The notes: generated from the sequence alone by a model not told the origin. Numbered from the stretch's first letter, positions 53,134-62,486 are shown. The stretch is 64,000 nt of DNA from Capnocytophaga granulosa ATCC 51502 (GCF_000411115.1 NZ_KE150242.1:304218-368217); one strand, 5' to 3'. Numbers and translations: made by a program.

Positions 53134-54366
53134 ATGCATCATTTTATCAATTATTTTTGTATCTTCTACGTACTGATGGTACTTCTGAGTGCTTTTTGTG
53201 TACGTAAGGCGGTAAAGTATAAGGTTTTTACTTACCTATATTATATACTATCAGCTTTTTTTCTTTTTTACTTTCTATACTATTGGAATGAATCCTTTTC
53301 GGGTGTATGGGATAGCCATAGGCAATTTTCCTTTGGGCTTTTCCTCTCATGGCTCTTATTTGCCACGCTTATAAGTATATTCTTCTTAGGGGAGACGCTA
53401 GTACGCTTGCTATGTGCGCCTTTCCGTATGAAAAAGGAAAAAGTAATTCCCTCTCGTAGGCGCTTTGTAAGCCTTATAGGAATGGGTGTGGCAGCCATTC
53501 CCTTTGCCGGAATGATCTATGGGATGCTTTGGGGTAAGTACAACTTTCGGGTGATAAAGCATACACTCTATTTTGATGATCTTCCCGAGGCTTTTGATGG
53601 GTATCGTATCGTGCATATTTCCGATATTCATTCAGGTAGTTTTGACAATGTTGAAAAAGTACAATATGGTATAGATATGATCAATGCCCAAAAGGGTGAT
53701 GTAATCTTCTTCACAGGAGATTTGGTCAATAATAAGGCAGAGGAGATGCTCCCTTGGATCTCACACTTTAAGCAATTGCATGCTAAGGATGGGGTGTATT
53801 CTGTATTGGGTAACCATGACTATGGTGATTATGTACAGTGGGATTCACCACAGGACAAGCTTAAAAATTTAGAAGACCTCAAGGGAATACATCAGCAGTT
53901 GGGTTTTTGTTTGCTCAATAACGAATCTGTATTTCTCACTCGTGGCCAGCAACGTATTGCAGTAGTAGGTGTGGAAAACTGGGGGCAAGGCTTTGTCAAA
54001 AAAGGAGACCTTAAGCAGGCCTTACATGAGGTAGATAAGAAGGATTTCAAGGTGCTTCTCTCTCATGATCCTACCCATTGGCAATATGAGGTGATAGATA
54101 GTCCTAACTTTATTCACCTGACCCTGACCGGACACACCCATGGGATGCAGTTTGGTATAGAAATTCCTGGGGTGATCAAGTGGAGTCCTGCCAGTTGGCG
54201 TTATAAGTATTGGGGAGGAATCTATAAAGAAAAGGGTAAGTATATCAATGTAAATCGTGGTTTTGGTTACTTAGCTTTCCCAGGTCGAGTAGGGATGCCT
54301 CCCGAAATTACTGTTATAGAACTCAGGAAAAAGGATAAAAATACGCCTACAGACCTGCAAAATTAA
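53134..54366 (+). CDS. membrane-anchored metallophosphoesterase (YkuE-like)
   Basis: A 410-residue protein with three to four N-terminal membrane segments (about 5-25, 32-52, 65-90 and 112-132) and a calcineurin-like phosphoesterase domain. Metal-binding motifs run in order: HISDIHSGS, FTGDLVNN, VLGNHDYGD, LLSHDP and LTGHTHGMQFG. Related YkuE/LpxH-type enzymes act on lipid or nucleotide phosphates; the substrate here is unknown. It stands alone, with its own promoter, between the HD phosphodiesterase and thioredoxin genes. Confidence 0.92.
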   Translation: MHHFINYFCIFYVLMVLLSAFCVRKAVKYKVFTYLYYILSAFFLFYFLYYWNESFSGVWDSHRQFSFGLFLSWLLFATLISIFFLGETLVRLLCAPFRMKKEKVIPSRRRFVSLIGMGVAAIPFAGMIYGMLWGKYNFRVIKHTLYFDDLPEAFDGYRIVHISDIHSGSFDNVEKVQYGIDMINAQKGDVIFFTGDLVNNKAEEMLPWISHFKQLHAKDGVYSVLGNHDYGDYVQWDSPQDKLKNLEDLKGIHQQLGFCLLNNESVFLTRGQQRIAVVGVENWGQGFVKKGDLKQALHEVDKKDFKVLLSHDPTHWQYEVIDSPNFIHLTLTGHTHGMQFGIEIPGVIKWSPASWRYKYWGGIYKEKGKYINVNRGFGYLAFPGRVGMPPEITVIELRKKDKNTPTDLQN

Positions 54367-54400
54367 GCACATTAAGGGCGCTTAATTTAGAAAAAAATCT

Positions 54401-54408
54401 TATATTTG
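54401..54408 (+). promoter_or_regulatory. promoter -7 box TATATTTG for the thioredoxin-like gene
   Basis: TATATTTG lies 37 bases before the chosen ATG at 54445. An upstream in-frame start at 54406 would lie inside this box, which supports the later start. Confidence 0.6.
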
Positions 54409-54444
54409 CAGCGTGATAGCTATAAAAGAAAAACTATAATAAAT

Positions 54445-54747
54445 ATGTCAGTATTTGGAGATATAATAAGCACTAGTAAGCCCGTACTTATTGTTTTTTA
54501 TGCGGGCTGGCATTATCTGACTGAGGATGCGAGCACTTCCATACAGCAAGTGGCCGATTCCTTAGGCGAAGCGGTACGTGTGATCAAAATTGATATTGAT
54601 AATAACAAGGAACTTACCAAAAAGCTACAGATCAACGGGATTCCTACTTATATGATCTTTCATAAGGGAGAACTCGTATGGCGTACCGAAGCACTCCAAC
54701 CTACAGCCAACCTAATCAGTGCTATAAAACCATTTATAGAATTATAG
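54445..54747 (+). CDS. thioredoxin-fold protein without active-site cysteines
   Basis: A 100-residue protein from the ATG at 54445 (MSVFGDIIS). The thioredoxin fold is clear: KPVLIVFYAGWHYL at the WCGPC position, VIKIDIDNNKELTKKLQINGIPTYMIFHKGE with the cis-Pro, and a final helix. The redox motif reads GWHYLTED and the protein contains no Cys, so it cannot exchange disulfides. A binding or chaperone-like role is possible. It lies 4 bases before the TRIC channel gene and is likely co-transcribed with it. Confidence 0.85.
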   Translation: MSVFGDIISTSKPVLIVFYAGWHYLTEDASTSIQQVADSLGEAVRVIKIDIDNNKELTKKLQINGIPTYMIFHKGELVWRTEALQPTANLISAIKPFIEL

Positions 54748-54751
54748 AAAA

Positions 54752-55417
54752 ATGAACGAAATCACTCTATGGGGGAGTCTAAGTCAAGAGATGACAGCCA
54801 TCATTACAGACCCTATTTATTTGTGGGACCTTATAGGTACCTTTGTTTTCGGAATTTCGGGCGTCTTGCTCGGTTTAGAACGCCGTATGGACGTCTTTGG
54901 TATGTTCATCTTGGCTTTCGTAACGGGGGTAGGAGGAGGAACACTCCGCGATATTATGATTGGGAGTATTCCTGTCTTTTGGATGAAAAACCTCATGTAT
55001 ATCTTTATGATTGCTTTGAGTGTGGCCTTTACCATTCTTTTCAAGCGCAAGTTTGCTGCACACTGGAACTACTGGTTATTACTCTTTGATGCCATTGGGT
55101 TGGGGGTATTTACCATTATTGGTTTGGAAAAAGCACTTCGCTTTGACCTTTCTCCGACTATAGCTATTGTATTGGGTACTATGACAGGAAGCTTTGGAGG
55201 GGTCATTCGAGATGTCTTAGCCAATAGGATGCCTGCCATTTTTCAGAAAGAAATCTATGCAACAGCTTGTGTAGCAGGTGGTACAGTGTATTTCTTGCTC
55301 AATGGGGTTATGGCTGATAATCATAATTGGGTGGTATTTGTAACGATCTGTGTGGTGATAGTTGTACGTATGCTCTCCTTGAAGCACCATTGGGAACTGC
55401 CTAAATTCCTTAATTAG
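54752..55417 (+). CDS. TRIC-type cation channel family membrane protein (UPF0126/YicG)
   Basis: A 221-residue protein with about seven hydrophobic segments arranged as two inverted halves. The hallmark glycine segments appear twice: FVTGVGGGTLRDIMIG (about 51-66) and TMTGSFGGVIRDVLANRMP (about 145-163). Bacterial TRIC homologues form homotrimeric potassium-permeable channels in the inner membrane. It follows the cysteine-free thioredoxin gene after 4 bases, so the pair is probably co-expressed. Confidence 0.93.
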   Translation: MNEITLWGSLSQEMTAIITDPIYLWDLIGTFVFGISGVLLGLERRMDVFGMFILAFVTGVGGGTLRDIMIGSIPVFWMKNLMYIFMIALSVAFTILFKRKFAAHWNYWLLLFDAIGLGVFTIIGLEKALRFDLSPTIAIVLGTMTGSFGGVIRDVLANRMPAIFQKEIYATACVAGGTVYFLLNGVMADNHNWVVFVTICVVIVVRMLSLKHHWELPKFLN

Positions 55418-55460
55418 ATATTGTTTTCTAGATAAAATTAGTTTTTTCAATAGAGTTACT

Positions 55461-55468
55461 TACTTTTG
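55461..55468 (+). promoter_or_regulatory. promoter -7 box TACTTTTG for uvrA
   Basis: TACTTTTG lies 77 bases before the ATG at 55546. No LexA-type box could be identified by eye. Confidence 0.45.
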
Positions 55469-55545
55469 TAGCAGGTCGTCCTTATAGGGAGGTTTGCAGG
55501 GCAAAAGTAAGTACTTTCTTTTAACTTCATCTGCATTTGCAATAC

Positions 55546-58386
55546 ATGAAAAAAGATAAAAATATTATAGTACAAGGGGCAAGAGTACATAACCTCAAGG
55601 ATATAGATGTACAGATTCCTCGTTATGAACTGGTGGTAGTAACAGGCTTATCGGGTAGTGGTAAGTCGTCTTTGGTCTTTGATACGATTTATGCTGAGGG
55701 ACAACGCCGCTATATAGAGACTTTCTCTGCCTATGCCCGTCAGTTCTTAGGTGGATTGGAACGTCCCGATGTGGATAAGATAGATGGTCTCTCTCCTGTG
55801 ATTGCCATTGAGCAGAAGACCACTTCCAAGTCGCCTCGCTCTACTGTGGGGACAATTACCGAAATCTATGACTTTCTGCGTTTACTCTATGCCCGTGCCT
55901 CCGATGCCTATAGCTATCGTACAGGTGAGAAGATGGTTAGCTATACCGATAGCCAGATACAAGAGTTGATCCTACAAGAGTACCAGGGCAAGGCGATCCA
56001 TATCTTAGCTCCCGTAGTACAGTCGCGTAAGGGGCATTACCGCGAACTCTTTGAGCAAATTGCCAAGCAGGGATTCCTTAAGGTACGTGTAGATGGCCAG
56101 ATTCGTGAAATAGAGTATGGTATGAAGCTCGATCGCTATAAAACCCATGATATAGAGGTGGTAATTGACCGATTGGAGATCAAAAACAATGATACTACTC
56201 AGCGTCGCCTGTCCGAAAGCATACAGACAGCTATGCGACATGGTAATGGAATCCTGATGATACTGGCAGATAAAAAGGATGTTCCTCGCTACTTTAGCCG
56301 TAACCTTATGTGTCCCACTACAGGGATTTCTTATCCATTACCAGAGCCGAATACTTTTTCTTTTAATTCTCCCAAAGGGATGTGTCCGCACTGTAATGGA
56401 CTGGGAATAGTACAGGAGGTAACCCTGAGCAAGCTCATTCCTGATATGTCGCTCTCTATCAAGCAGGGGGCTATCACAGCCATAGGAGCTGAGAAAAAAA
56501 CTTGGATATTCCAGCAAATAGAAACTATACTTAGGAAGTTTGGACACAAACTCTCCGACCCTGTGGAGAAACTCCCTAAAGAGGCTATAGATATGATTCT
56601 TTTTGGGGGAAAAGAGAAATTCTCTGAGAAATCTGAAGTTATGGGGCTAACCCGTGATTTCTCTATTGATTTTGAGGGAATTGTCAATTTCATAGAACAA
56701 CAATACCAAGATACAGAAAGTAGCGCCTCTATGCAGCGTTGGGCAAAAGATTTCATGGAAGAAAAGCCCTGTCCTGAGTGTGAGGGTTCTCGTCTGAGGA
56801 AAGAGGCGCTGTATTTCCGTATTGCTGATAAGAATATAGCCGAACTTTCTGCTATGGACATAGCCGAACTGATGCAGTGGTTTGATGCCTTGCCAGAAAA
56901 GCTCTCTGCTCGCCAAGAAAAGATTGCCCATGAAATCCTTAAAGAGATAAGCGAACGCCTACGTTTTCTCTTGGATGTGGGACTTGATTACCTCTCCTTG
57001 GGCAGAAGTTCCAAAACTCTTTCGGGGGGAGAGGCACAGCGTATCCGCCTAGCTACCCAAATAGGTTCCAAGCTCACCAATGTACTTTATACCTTAGACG
57101 AACCCAGTATAGGTTTGCATCAGCGTGATAATGAGCGGCTGATCAAATCCCTAAAATCACTTCGAGATATAGGCAATTCGGTAGTGGTAGTAGAGCACGA
57201 TGCTGATATGATGCTCCATGCTGACTACGTAATCGATATAGGCCCTAAGGCAGGTAAGGGTGGGGGAGAGGTAATTTTCGCAGGCTCTCCTAAAGAAATG
57301 CTTAAGGCGCATACCCTGACGGCCTCTTACCTCAATGGAGAACGTGCCATAGAGGTGCCTGAGGAACGTCGCCAAGGTAACGGACATTTTATAGAACTCG
57401 TAGGCTGTACAGGCAATAACCTTAAAAATATATCGGTCAAATTCCCTTTGGGGATGATGATAGGGGTTACAGGAGTGTCAGGCTCGGGCAAATCAACCCT
57501 AATCAACGAGACTCTCTATCCGATTCTCAATGCACATTTCTACAATGCCCTGAAAAAACCCATGCCTTACAAGCAGATTTTGGGGCTGGAACATATAGAT
57601 AAAGTGATAGATATAGACCAATCACCTATTGGGCGTATTCCGCGCTCTAATCCTGCCACTTATACAGGTGTCTTTGGCGAAATACGTGACCTCTTTGCCC
57701 ATACGCCAGAGGCAATGATCAGGGGCTACAAACCAGGGCGCTTTAGCTTCAATGTCAAGGGAGGCCGTTGTGAAACCTGTGAGGGCGGAGGTATGAAAGT
57801 GATTGAAATGAACTTCCTTCCCGATGTTTTGGTAGAGTGTGAGACTTGCCATGGTAAGCGTTTTAATAGAGAAACTCTTGAGATTCGCTACAAAGGAAAA
57901 TCCATAGCCGATGTACTAGCGATGACTATAGATGAGGCAGTGGCTTTCTTTGAACCCATTCCGAAAATCTATCGAAAGCTCAAGACGATACAGGAAGTGG
58001 GACTGGGTTATATTACCTTAGGGCAACCCTCTACCACTCTTTCAGGGGGTGAAGCACAACGTATCAAGCTGGCTACAGAACTCTCCAAGCGTGATACAGG
58101 TAATACTTTCTATATCCTGGACGAACCCACTACAGGACTACACTTTGAGGATATAAAAATCCTAATGGAAGTGCTTAACAAGCTTACCGAAAAGGGAAAT
58201 ACGGTGCTTATTATTGAGCATAACCTAGATGTAATCAAGATGATGGATTATCTTATAGACATAGGCCCTGAAGGAGGCAAGGGAGGCGGTCAGGTAGTGG
58301 CTATGGGGACACCTGAGCAAGTGGCTAAGAGTAAAAAGAGCTATACAGCTAAGTTTTTGAAAGAGGTTTTAAAAACAGAGAAATGA
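55546..58386 (+). CDS. uvrA: excinuclease ABC subunit UvrA
   Basis: A 946-residue protein; the ATG at 55546 (MKKDKNIIVQGARVHNLKDI) is preferred over a TTG at 55537. Two ABC ATPase halves are visible: Walker A GLSGSGKSSLVFDT and GVSGSGKSTLINET, and signatures LSGGEAQRIRLATQ and LSGGEAQRIKLATE. Zinc-finger pairs are seen in CPHCNGLG, CPECEGSR and CETCEGGG...CETCHGKR. It recognises bulky DNA damage and loads UvrB. The GT4 gene overlaps its stop by 4 bases (ATGA), so they are translationally coupled even though their functions differ. Confidence 0.97.
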   Translation: MKKDKNIIVQGARVHNLKDIDVQIPRYELVVVTGLSGSGKSSLVFDTIYAEGQRRYIETFSAYARQFLGGLERPDVDKIDGLSPVIAIEQKTTSKSPRSTVGTITEIYDFLRLLYARASDAYSYRTGEKMVSYTDSQIQELILQEYQGKAIHILAPVVQSRKGHYRELFEQIAKQGFLKVRVDGQIREIEYGMKLDRYKTHDIEVVIDRLEIKNNDTTQRRLSESIQTAMRHGNGILMILADKKDVPRYFSRNLMCPTTGISYPLPEPNTFSFNSPKGMCPHCNGLGIVQEVTLSKLIPDMSLSIKQGAITAIGAEKKTWIFQQIETILRKFGHKLSDPVEKLPKEAIDMILFGGKEKFSEKSEVMGLTRDFSIDFEGIVNFIEQQYQDTESSASMQRWAKDFMEEKPCPECEGSRLRKEALYFRIADKNIAELSAMDIAELMQWFDALPEKLSARQEKIAHEILKEISERLRFLLDVGLDYLSLGRSSKTLSGGEAQRIRLATQIGSKLTNVLYTLDEPSIGLHQRDNERLIKSLKSLRDIGNSVVVVEHDADMMLHADYVIDIGPKAGKGGGEVIFAGSPKEMLKAHTLTASYLNGERAIEVPEERRQGNGHFIELVGCTGNNLKNISVKFPLGMMIGVTGVSGSGKSTLINETLYPILNAHFYNALKKPMPYKQILGLEHIDKVIDIDQSPIGRIPRSNPATYTGVFGEIRDLFAHTPEAMIRGYKPGRFSFNVKGGRCETCEGGGMKVIEMNFLPDVLVECETCHGKRFNRETLEIRYKGKSIADVLAMTIDEAVAFFEPIPKIYRKLKTIQEVGLGYITLGQPSTTLSGGEAQRIKLATELSKRDTGNTFYILDEPTTGLHFEDIKILMEVLNKLTEKGNTVLIIEHNLDVIKMMDYLIDIGPEGGKGGGQVVAMGTPEQVAKSKKSYTAKFLKEVLKTEK

Positions 58387-59498
58387 GAATAGGATTCGAT
58401 GCCAAGCGGGCTTTTCATAACTTTCGCGGTTTGGGTAACTACAGCCGAGACCTGATTCGTATCTTGCAAGAGAGAACAGATACGGAATTAGTACTTTTTA
58501 ACCCTAAAAGAAGAAAATTCTTAGGGGTAAAGATTACCCCAAGGACTACAGAGATCAATCCCAAAGGCTTTTTTTGGAAAAAACTCAAAAGTCTTTGGCG
58601 GCTTTTTCATATTACAACCCTTGCCAAAGAACAGCAACTTGATATCTATCACGGGCTTTCTGGGGAGATTCCTATAGGTATATACAAGTATGTCCCTACG
58701 GTAGTAACCATACACGATCTTATTTTCTTGCGTTTTCCCCAGTGGTATAGTGCTTTTGACAGAAAGATACATACTCTCAAGTTTCGCTATGCAGCTGAGA
58801 AAGCACAACATATTATTGCTATCAGTGAGCAAACCAAGCGAGATATAGTAGATTATTTTCATATAGATCCTAATAAAATATCGGTAGTATATCAGGGATG
58901 TCATGCCGCTTTTAAGCAAACCTATACGGAGGAAGAAAAAGCCAAAGTAAGAGAAAAATATGCCCTACCTGACCGATTTGTTCTCAATGTAGGGGCTATA
59001 GAGGAGCGAAAGAATGCTTTAGAGATAGTAAAAGCACTCAAAGGTACTGACTTGCCGCTGATTATGGTAGGAAAAAAAACGGCCTATTACGAGAAGATAG
59101 AGGCTTATTGCAAGGAAAATGATATGCAGTCTCAAGTAAGAGTACTCTCTGGGGTTTCCATGCAGGAGTTGGCTATGATATACCAAGCCGCAACGATATT
59201 TTGTTATCCTTCTGTCTTTGAAGGCTTTGGAATTCCTATTATAGAAGCCCTCTTTTCCAAAACCCCAGTGATTACCTCCCAAGGGAGTTGCTTTGAAGAA
59301 GCTGGAGGTAGTGGTAGTATCTATATAAACCCTACCGAGAATACACCGCAGGAGATTCGGCAGGCTATAGAGGAACTTCTTTCCTCGCCTGAACATATGC
59401 AACAGATGAGAGAGGTAGGCTATAACTATGTACAAAAATTCACAGACGAAAACGTCTGTGAAAATCTGTTGAAGGTATATCAAAAGGTGATTTCTTAA
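58383..59498 (+). CDS. GT4-family glycosyltransferase
   Basis: A 371-residue GT-B enzyme. The N-terminal half has RIGFDAKRAFHNFRGLGNYSRDLI and YHGLSGEIP. The C-terminal half has FVLNVGAIEERKNALEIVKAL and the nucleotide-sugar-binding FCYPSVFEGFGIPIIEALFSKTPVITS with the E-x7-E motif. It resembles GDP-mannose-dependent mannosyltransferases (MtfB-like), but the donor is not certain. It starts inside the uvrA stop codon. It ends 4 bases from the convergent manC, whose terminator hairpin (59441-59460) lies inside its last codons. Confidence 0.9.
   Translation: MRIGFDAKRAFHNFRGLGNYSRDLIRILQERTDTELVLFNPKRRKFLGVKITPRTTEINPKGFFWKKLKSLWRLFHITTLAKEQQLDIYHGLSGEIPIGIYKYVPTVVTIHDLIFLRFPQWYSAFDRKIHTLKFRYAAEKAQHIIAISEQTKRDIVDYFHIDPNKISVVYQGCHAAFKQTYTEEEKAKVREKYALPDRFVLNVGAIEERKNALEIVKALKGTDLPLIMVGKKTAYYEKIEAYCKENDMQSQVRVLSGVSMQELAMIYQAATIFCYPSVFEGFGIPIIEALFSKTPVITSQGSCFEEAGGSGSIYINPTENTPQEIRQAIEELLSSPEHMQQMREVGYNYVQKFTDENVCENLLKVYQKVIS
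59441..59460 (-). terminator. manC terminator hairpin inside the convergent GT4 gene
   Basis: cacagacg and cgtctgtg form a perfect 8-bp stem with an AAAA loop. On the minus strand it is followed by AATTTTTG, so it fits a terminator for manC, 43 bases past its stop. The same bases code for TDENVCEN of the glycosyltransferase. Confidence 0.7.
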
Positions 59499-59502
59499 AC
59501 CA

Positions 59503-60582
59503 TTAAGAGAGGTTGTTACCAAACTTCTCTTTGACTTCTCCCAAGAGTTCCTTGATACTCTGTTCTTTTTCCTTAGGGTAGATCATCAATACCGAAGCGG
59601 TATCTACAATGATATAGTGTTCTATACCATCTACAATCACCACCTTGTTGGTATCGGTACGAATGATATTATCAGAGGAGTTTTTAAAGAGAGTAAGTGC
59701 ATTGACCACTGCATTGTTATTAGAATCCTTAGCCAATTTCTCGTGTAGGGAACCCCAAGTACCTAAATCATTCCAATCAAATCCAACAGGATATACATAG
59801 ATATTATCCGAAGGCTCCATAATGGCATAATCTACTGATATATTTTCTGCTTTTCCATAATTATCCCTGATAAATTCCCATTCCTGTGGGGTATTATAAG
59901 CTGCCTCTCCTTCCTTGAAGAGTGAGAACAAATTGGGTTGGAATCTTTCAAAAGCTCTCAATACACTTTGTGTCCGCCAGATAAAGATACCCGCATTCCA
60001 TAGGTAGTTTCCTTCTGTGAGAAACTGTTTAGCACGCTCATAATCAGGTTTTTCGGTGAATTGTAGAACCTTTTTACTGGGTTTGCTGTCAGTTTTGTCA
60101 TATTGTATATAACCATAACCTGTATTAGGGAAAGTAGGTTTGATTCCCAAGGTCATCAGAATATCCTGTTGTTCACATAAGGTAAAGCAACTCCTTACAT
60201 TGTCCTGAAATTCGTCCTCTTGTTCTATCCAGTGGTCGGAAGGAGCTACAATAAAAACGGCGTTTGGATTGCGCTTTTGAATCTTCATAGTAGCATAGAG
60301 AATACACGGAGCTGTATTGCGCATGGAGGGTTCCAAGACCAAATTCTCATCGGAGATACCTGATAGCTGTGTCTTTACTAAGTTTTTATAAATCTCATTG
60401 GTAGAGATAAGAATATTTTCTTTGGGGATAAAGCCCGTCAAACGTTGGTAGGTGCGCTGCAAGAGTGTCTGACCTGTGCCTAACATGTCATGAAATTGCT
60501 TAGGGAAAGCCCAAGTACTTACTGGCCAAAAGCGAGAGCCAACGCCCCCTGCCATAATAATAGCATAATGATTCTTATTCAT
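59503..60582 (-). CDS. manC: mannose-1-phosphate guanylyltransferase
   Basis: A 359-residue protein from the ATG at 60582 (MNKNHYAIIMAGGVGSRFWPVS). The nucleotidyltransferase signature GGVGSRFWPVSTWAFPKQF, VAPSDHWI, the FTEKPDYERA loop and NAGIFIWR are typical of GDP-mannose pyrophosphorylases. The cupin isomerase domain of bifunctional enzymes is absent. It makes GDP-mannose from mannose 1-phosphate and GTP, which could feed the GT2 (34000) and GT4 (58383) enzymes. A promoter lies at 60604-60611. Confidence 0.94.
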   Translation of the reverse strand: MNKNHYAIIMAGGVGSRFWPVSTWAFPKQFHDMLGTGQTLLQRTYQRLTGFIPKENILISTNEIYKNLVKTQLSGISDENLVLEPSMRNTAPCILYATMKIQKRNPNAVFIVAPSDHWIEQEDEFQDNVRSCFTLCEQQDILMTLGIKPTFPNTGYGYIQYDKTDSKPSKKVLQFTEKPDYERAKQFLTEGNYLWNAGIFIWRTQSVLRAFERFQPNLFSLFKEGEAAYNTPQEWEFIRDNYGKAENISVDYAIMEPSDNIYVYPVGFDWNDLGTWGSLHEKLAKDSNNNAVVNALTLFKNSSDNIIRTDTNKVVIVDGIEHYIIVDTASVLMIYPKEKEQSIKELLGEVKEKFGNNLS

Positions 60583-60603
60583 ATAGATTGAAATAATAAA
60601 GTG

Positions 60604-60611
60604 CAAAAATA
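60604..60611 (-). promoter_or_regulatory. promoter -7 box TATTTTTG for manC
   Basis: The minus strand reads TATTTTTG, 22 bases before the manC ATG. It lies 34 bases from the end of the HhH gene. Confidence 0.5.
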
Positions 60612-60644
60612 CAATATATTAACCAAACCAGCAAAGAAAAGAGG

Positions 60645-61514
60645 CTATTTTTCTACTTTCAGATACCAGCTGAGTTGTTCTATCTTTTCTTGAGAGAAGC
60701 CCATGGCTTGTAAGTCCTTTAGCGAACTTAGATTTCCTTGCTCTGAACGAAAGATAAGTAGGGCTTCTACCTCTTTGTAGTTGAGATAGGGTACCTTGGA
60801 GAGTTCTTTTTTAGAGGCAAGATTGAGATCTATTTTGGTAATCTGAGCAGGGGTGAGTAGGTCAAAGTATTTCCAAACTTCTGTGATGATTTCCTCGGAA
60901 AGGCCATACACCTCACCTAATTGTTTTTTAGAAGAGAAGCCTCCTAAGCGCTCTCGGTATTTTAGGATACGTTCGGAGAGCTTTTCTCCTATCCCTCGTA
61001 TGGGGAGTAAATCCTCTGTTGTGGCGGTATTGAGGTCTTTCTTGACAATCTTTGCTGAGGTCTTGTTGTCATAGCTATAGAAAGAACCATTCTTTTTCTT
61101 GCTCACCCAATCAGGGAATTTGAACAAGGGGGCTATAGTAGCCAAGAGAGAATCGGAGACTCCAGTTACCTCTTGGAACTCCTTAGCGGAATTGACGTAC
61201 TTGCCTGTCTCTCTAAAGACTTGCAAGCGGGAGAGTTCTTGGGCGGAAATTCCCAAAATATAGGCCTTATAATCTGAAATGAAATTGGGATTAAAGGGAC
61301 TTATTGTATATTGCTTGGCCTTCTCTTGTGCTTTTAGGCTATCTATCCGCTGTTGGAAAGCTATAAGATTTTCCTGAGAGAAAGCAATAGCAGGAGAGGG
61401 AATATCTATCACAAAATAAGCTACTTGTAACAATATACAACAACATACGAGTCCCAAAACACCTCGTTTTTGTTGCCTTGTCCAATAGGAGATACCAGTA
61501 GTATATCTTTTCAT
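60645..61514 (-). CDS. membrane-anchored helix-hairpin-helix protein (ComEA-like)
   Basis: A 289-residue protein with one N-terminal membrane helix (about 19-38) and several helix-hairpin-helix units: QVFRETGKYVNSAKEFQEVT (weak), then KDLNTATTEDLLPIRGIGEKLSERILKYRE, LGEVYGLSEEIITEVWKYF, and IDLNLASKKELSKVPYLNYKEVEALLIFR. The LNxA-x-x-x-L-x-x-I/V-P motif is that of ComEA-type DNA-binding domains, suggesting binding of DNA outside the cytoplasm during uptake, but no other competence gene is adjacent. It has its own promoter. Confidence 0.88.
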   Translation of the reverse strand: MKRYTTGISYWTRQQKRGVLGLVCCCILLQVAYFVIDIPSPAIAFSQENLIAFQQRIDSLKAQEKAKQYTISPFNPNFISDYKAYILGISAQELSRLQVFRETGKYVNSAKEFQEVTGVSDSLLATIAPLFKFPDWVSKKKNGSFYSYDNKTSAKIVKKDLNTATTEDLLPIRGIGEKLSERILKYRERLGGFSSKKQLGEVYGLSEEIITEVWKYFDLLTPAQITKIDLNLASKKELSKVPYLNYKEVEALLIFRSEQGNLSSLKDLQAMGFSQEKIEQLSWYLKVEK

Positions 61515-61541
61515 TTGAGAGGAGACTTAACCTTGAGCTAA

Positions 61542-61549
61542 CAAAAATA
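61542..61549 (-). promoter_or_regulatory. promoter -7 box TATTTTTG for the HhH gene
   Basis: The minus strand reads TATTTTTG, 28 bases before the ATG at 61514. Confidence 0.5.
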
Positions 61550-61604
61550 CGAATTTTTAGGTAGAAAAACAAGAAAAATATTTGGTAGTCATTGTGATTC
61601 TTCC

Positions 61605-61612
61605 TATATTTG
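61605..61612 (+). promoter_or_regulatory. promoter TTTG-N20-TATATTTG for prmA-ribD
   Basis: -7 box TATATTTG with TTTG at 61581-61584, 20 bases upstream. It lies 40 bases before the ATG at 61653. Confidence 0.65.
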
Positions 61613-61630
61613 CATCTGTTATTTATATAG

Positions 61631-61658
61631 AACTAACAATTAACCATTGATAATGAAT
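61631..61658. repeat. short heptamer-like stretch before prmA
   Basis: aactaac, aattaac, cattgat and aatgaat follow with a 7-base period and run into the prmA start codon. Weak compared with the other sites. Confidence 0.4.
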
Positions 61659-62486
61659 TATATAGAGTACGATTTTACTGTTTCCCCTACAGAAATGGGA
61701 GCTGAAATCCTTATGGCCGAACTTGCCGAAGTAGGTTTTGACAGCTTTGAGGATACCCCTACAGGGATCAAAGCCTATATTCCTAAAGATAGCTGGAATG
61801 AGCATATTTTGCAGGATATTTATCTGCTAAGCAATCCAGAATTTACCATTTCCTACCAAATAACAGAAATAGAGCAGGTCAATTGGAATGAGGAGTGGGA
61901 AAAGAACTTTTCACCTATCGTAGTGGAGGATCTCTGTACAGTACGAGCCAACTTCCATCCTGTGCCTAATACACGCTACGATATTGTGATTACCCCCAAA
62001 ATGAGTTTTGGTACAGGTCATCACGAAACGACTTATATGATGTTGCAGCAATTGCTTCCTTTGTCACTTGAGGGTACCAAAGTCTTGGATATGGGCTGTG
62101 GTACGGGTATCTTGGCTATTATGGCAGCCTTGCGTGGTGCTCGTGATATTACCGCTATAGATATAGACCCTTGGTGCGTGGAGAATGCCACAGAAAATGT
62201 ACAGCAGAACGACTGTTCTTTTATCACCATAAAAGAAGGAGATGTTTCTCTAATTGCAGGGGAGCAGTATAACCTAATCTTAGCCAATATCAACCGAAAT
62301 ATCTTGCTTTCAGATATTCCTGCTTACACCCAAGCACTCCTTCCTCAGGGATTACTCTTGGTTAGTGGCTTTTACGTGGAAGACTTACCAGCGATAAAAG
62401 AAAAATGCCAAGAAGTGGGACTTACCTATCTTAGCCATATAGAGCGAAATCGCTGGGTATCAGCCAAATTCCAACGCCTATCATGA
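61653..62486 (+). CDS. prmA: ribosomal protein L11 methyltransferase
   Basis: A 277-residue protein from the ATG at 61653 (MNYIEYDFTVSP); a TTG two codons earlier is less likely. The N-terminal L11-binding domain (1-100) is followed by the methyltransferase domain with KMSFGTGHHETTYMM, motif I VLDMGCGTGILAI, DIDPWCVENATEN and NLILANINRN. It trimethylates ribosomal protein L11 with S-adenosylmethionine. The promoter at 61605 drives it, and ribD starts within its stop codon (ATGA), so the two are coupled. Confidence 0.95.
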   Translation: MNYIEYDFTVSPTEMGAEILMAELAEVGFDSFEDTPTGIKAYIPKDSWNEHILQDIYLLSNPEFTISYQITEIEQVNWNEEWEKNFSPIVVEDLCTVRANFHPVPNTRYDIVITPKMSFGTGHHETTYMMLQQLLPLSLEGTKVLDMGCGTGILAIMAALRGARDITAIDIDPWCVENATENVQQNDCSFITIKEGDVSLIAGEQYNLILANINRNILLSDIPAYTQALLPQGLLLVSGFYVEDLPAIKEKCQEVGLTYLSHIERNRWVSAKFQRLS

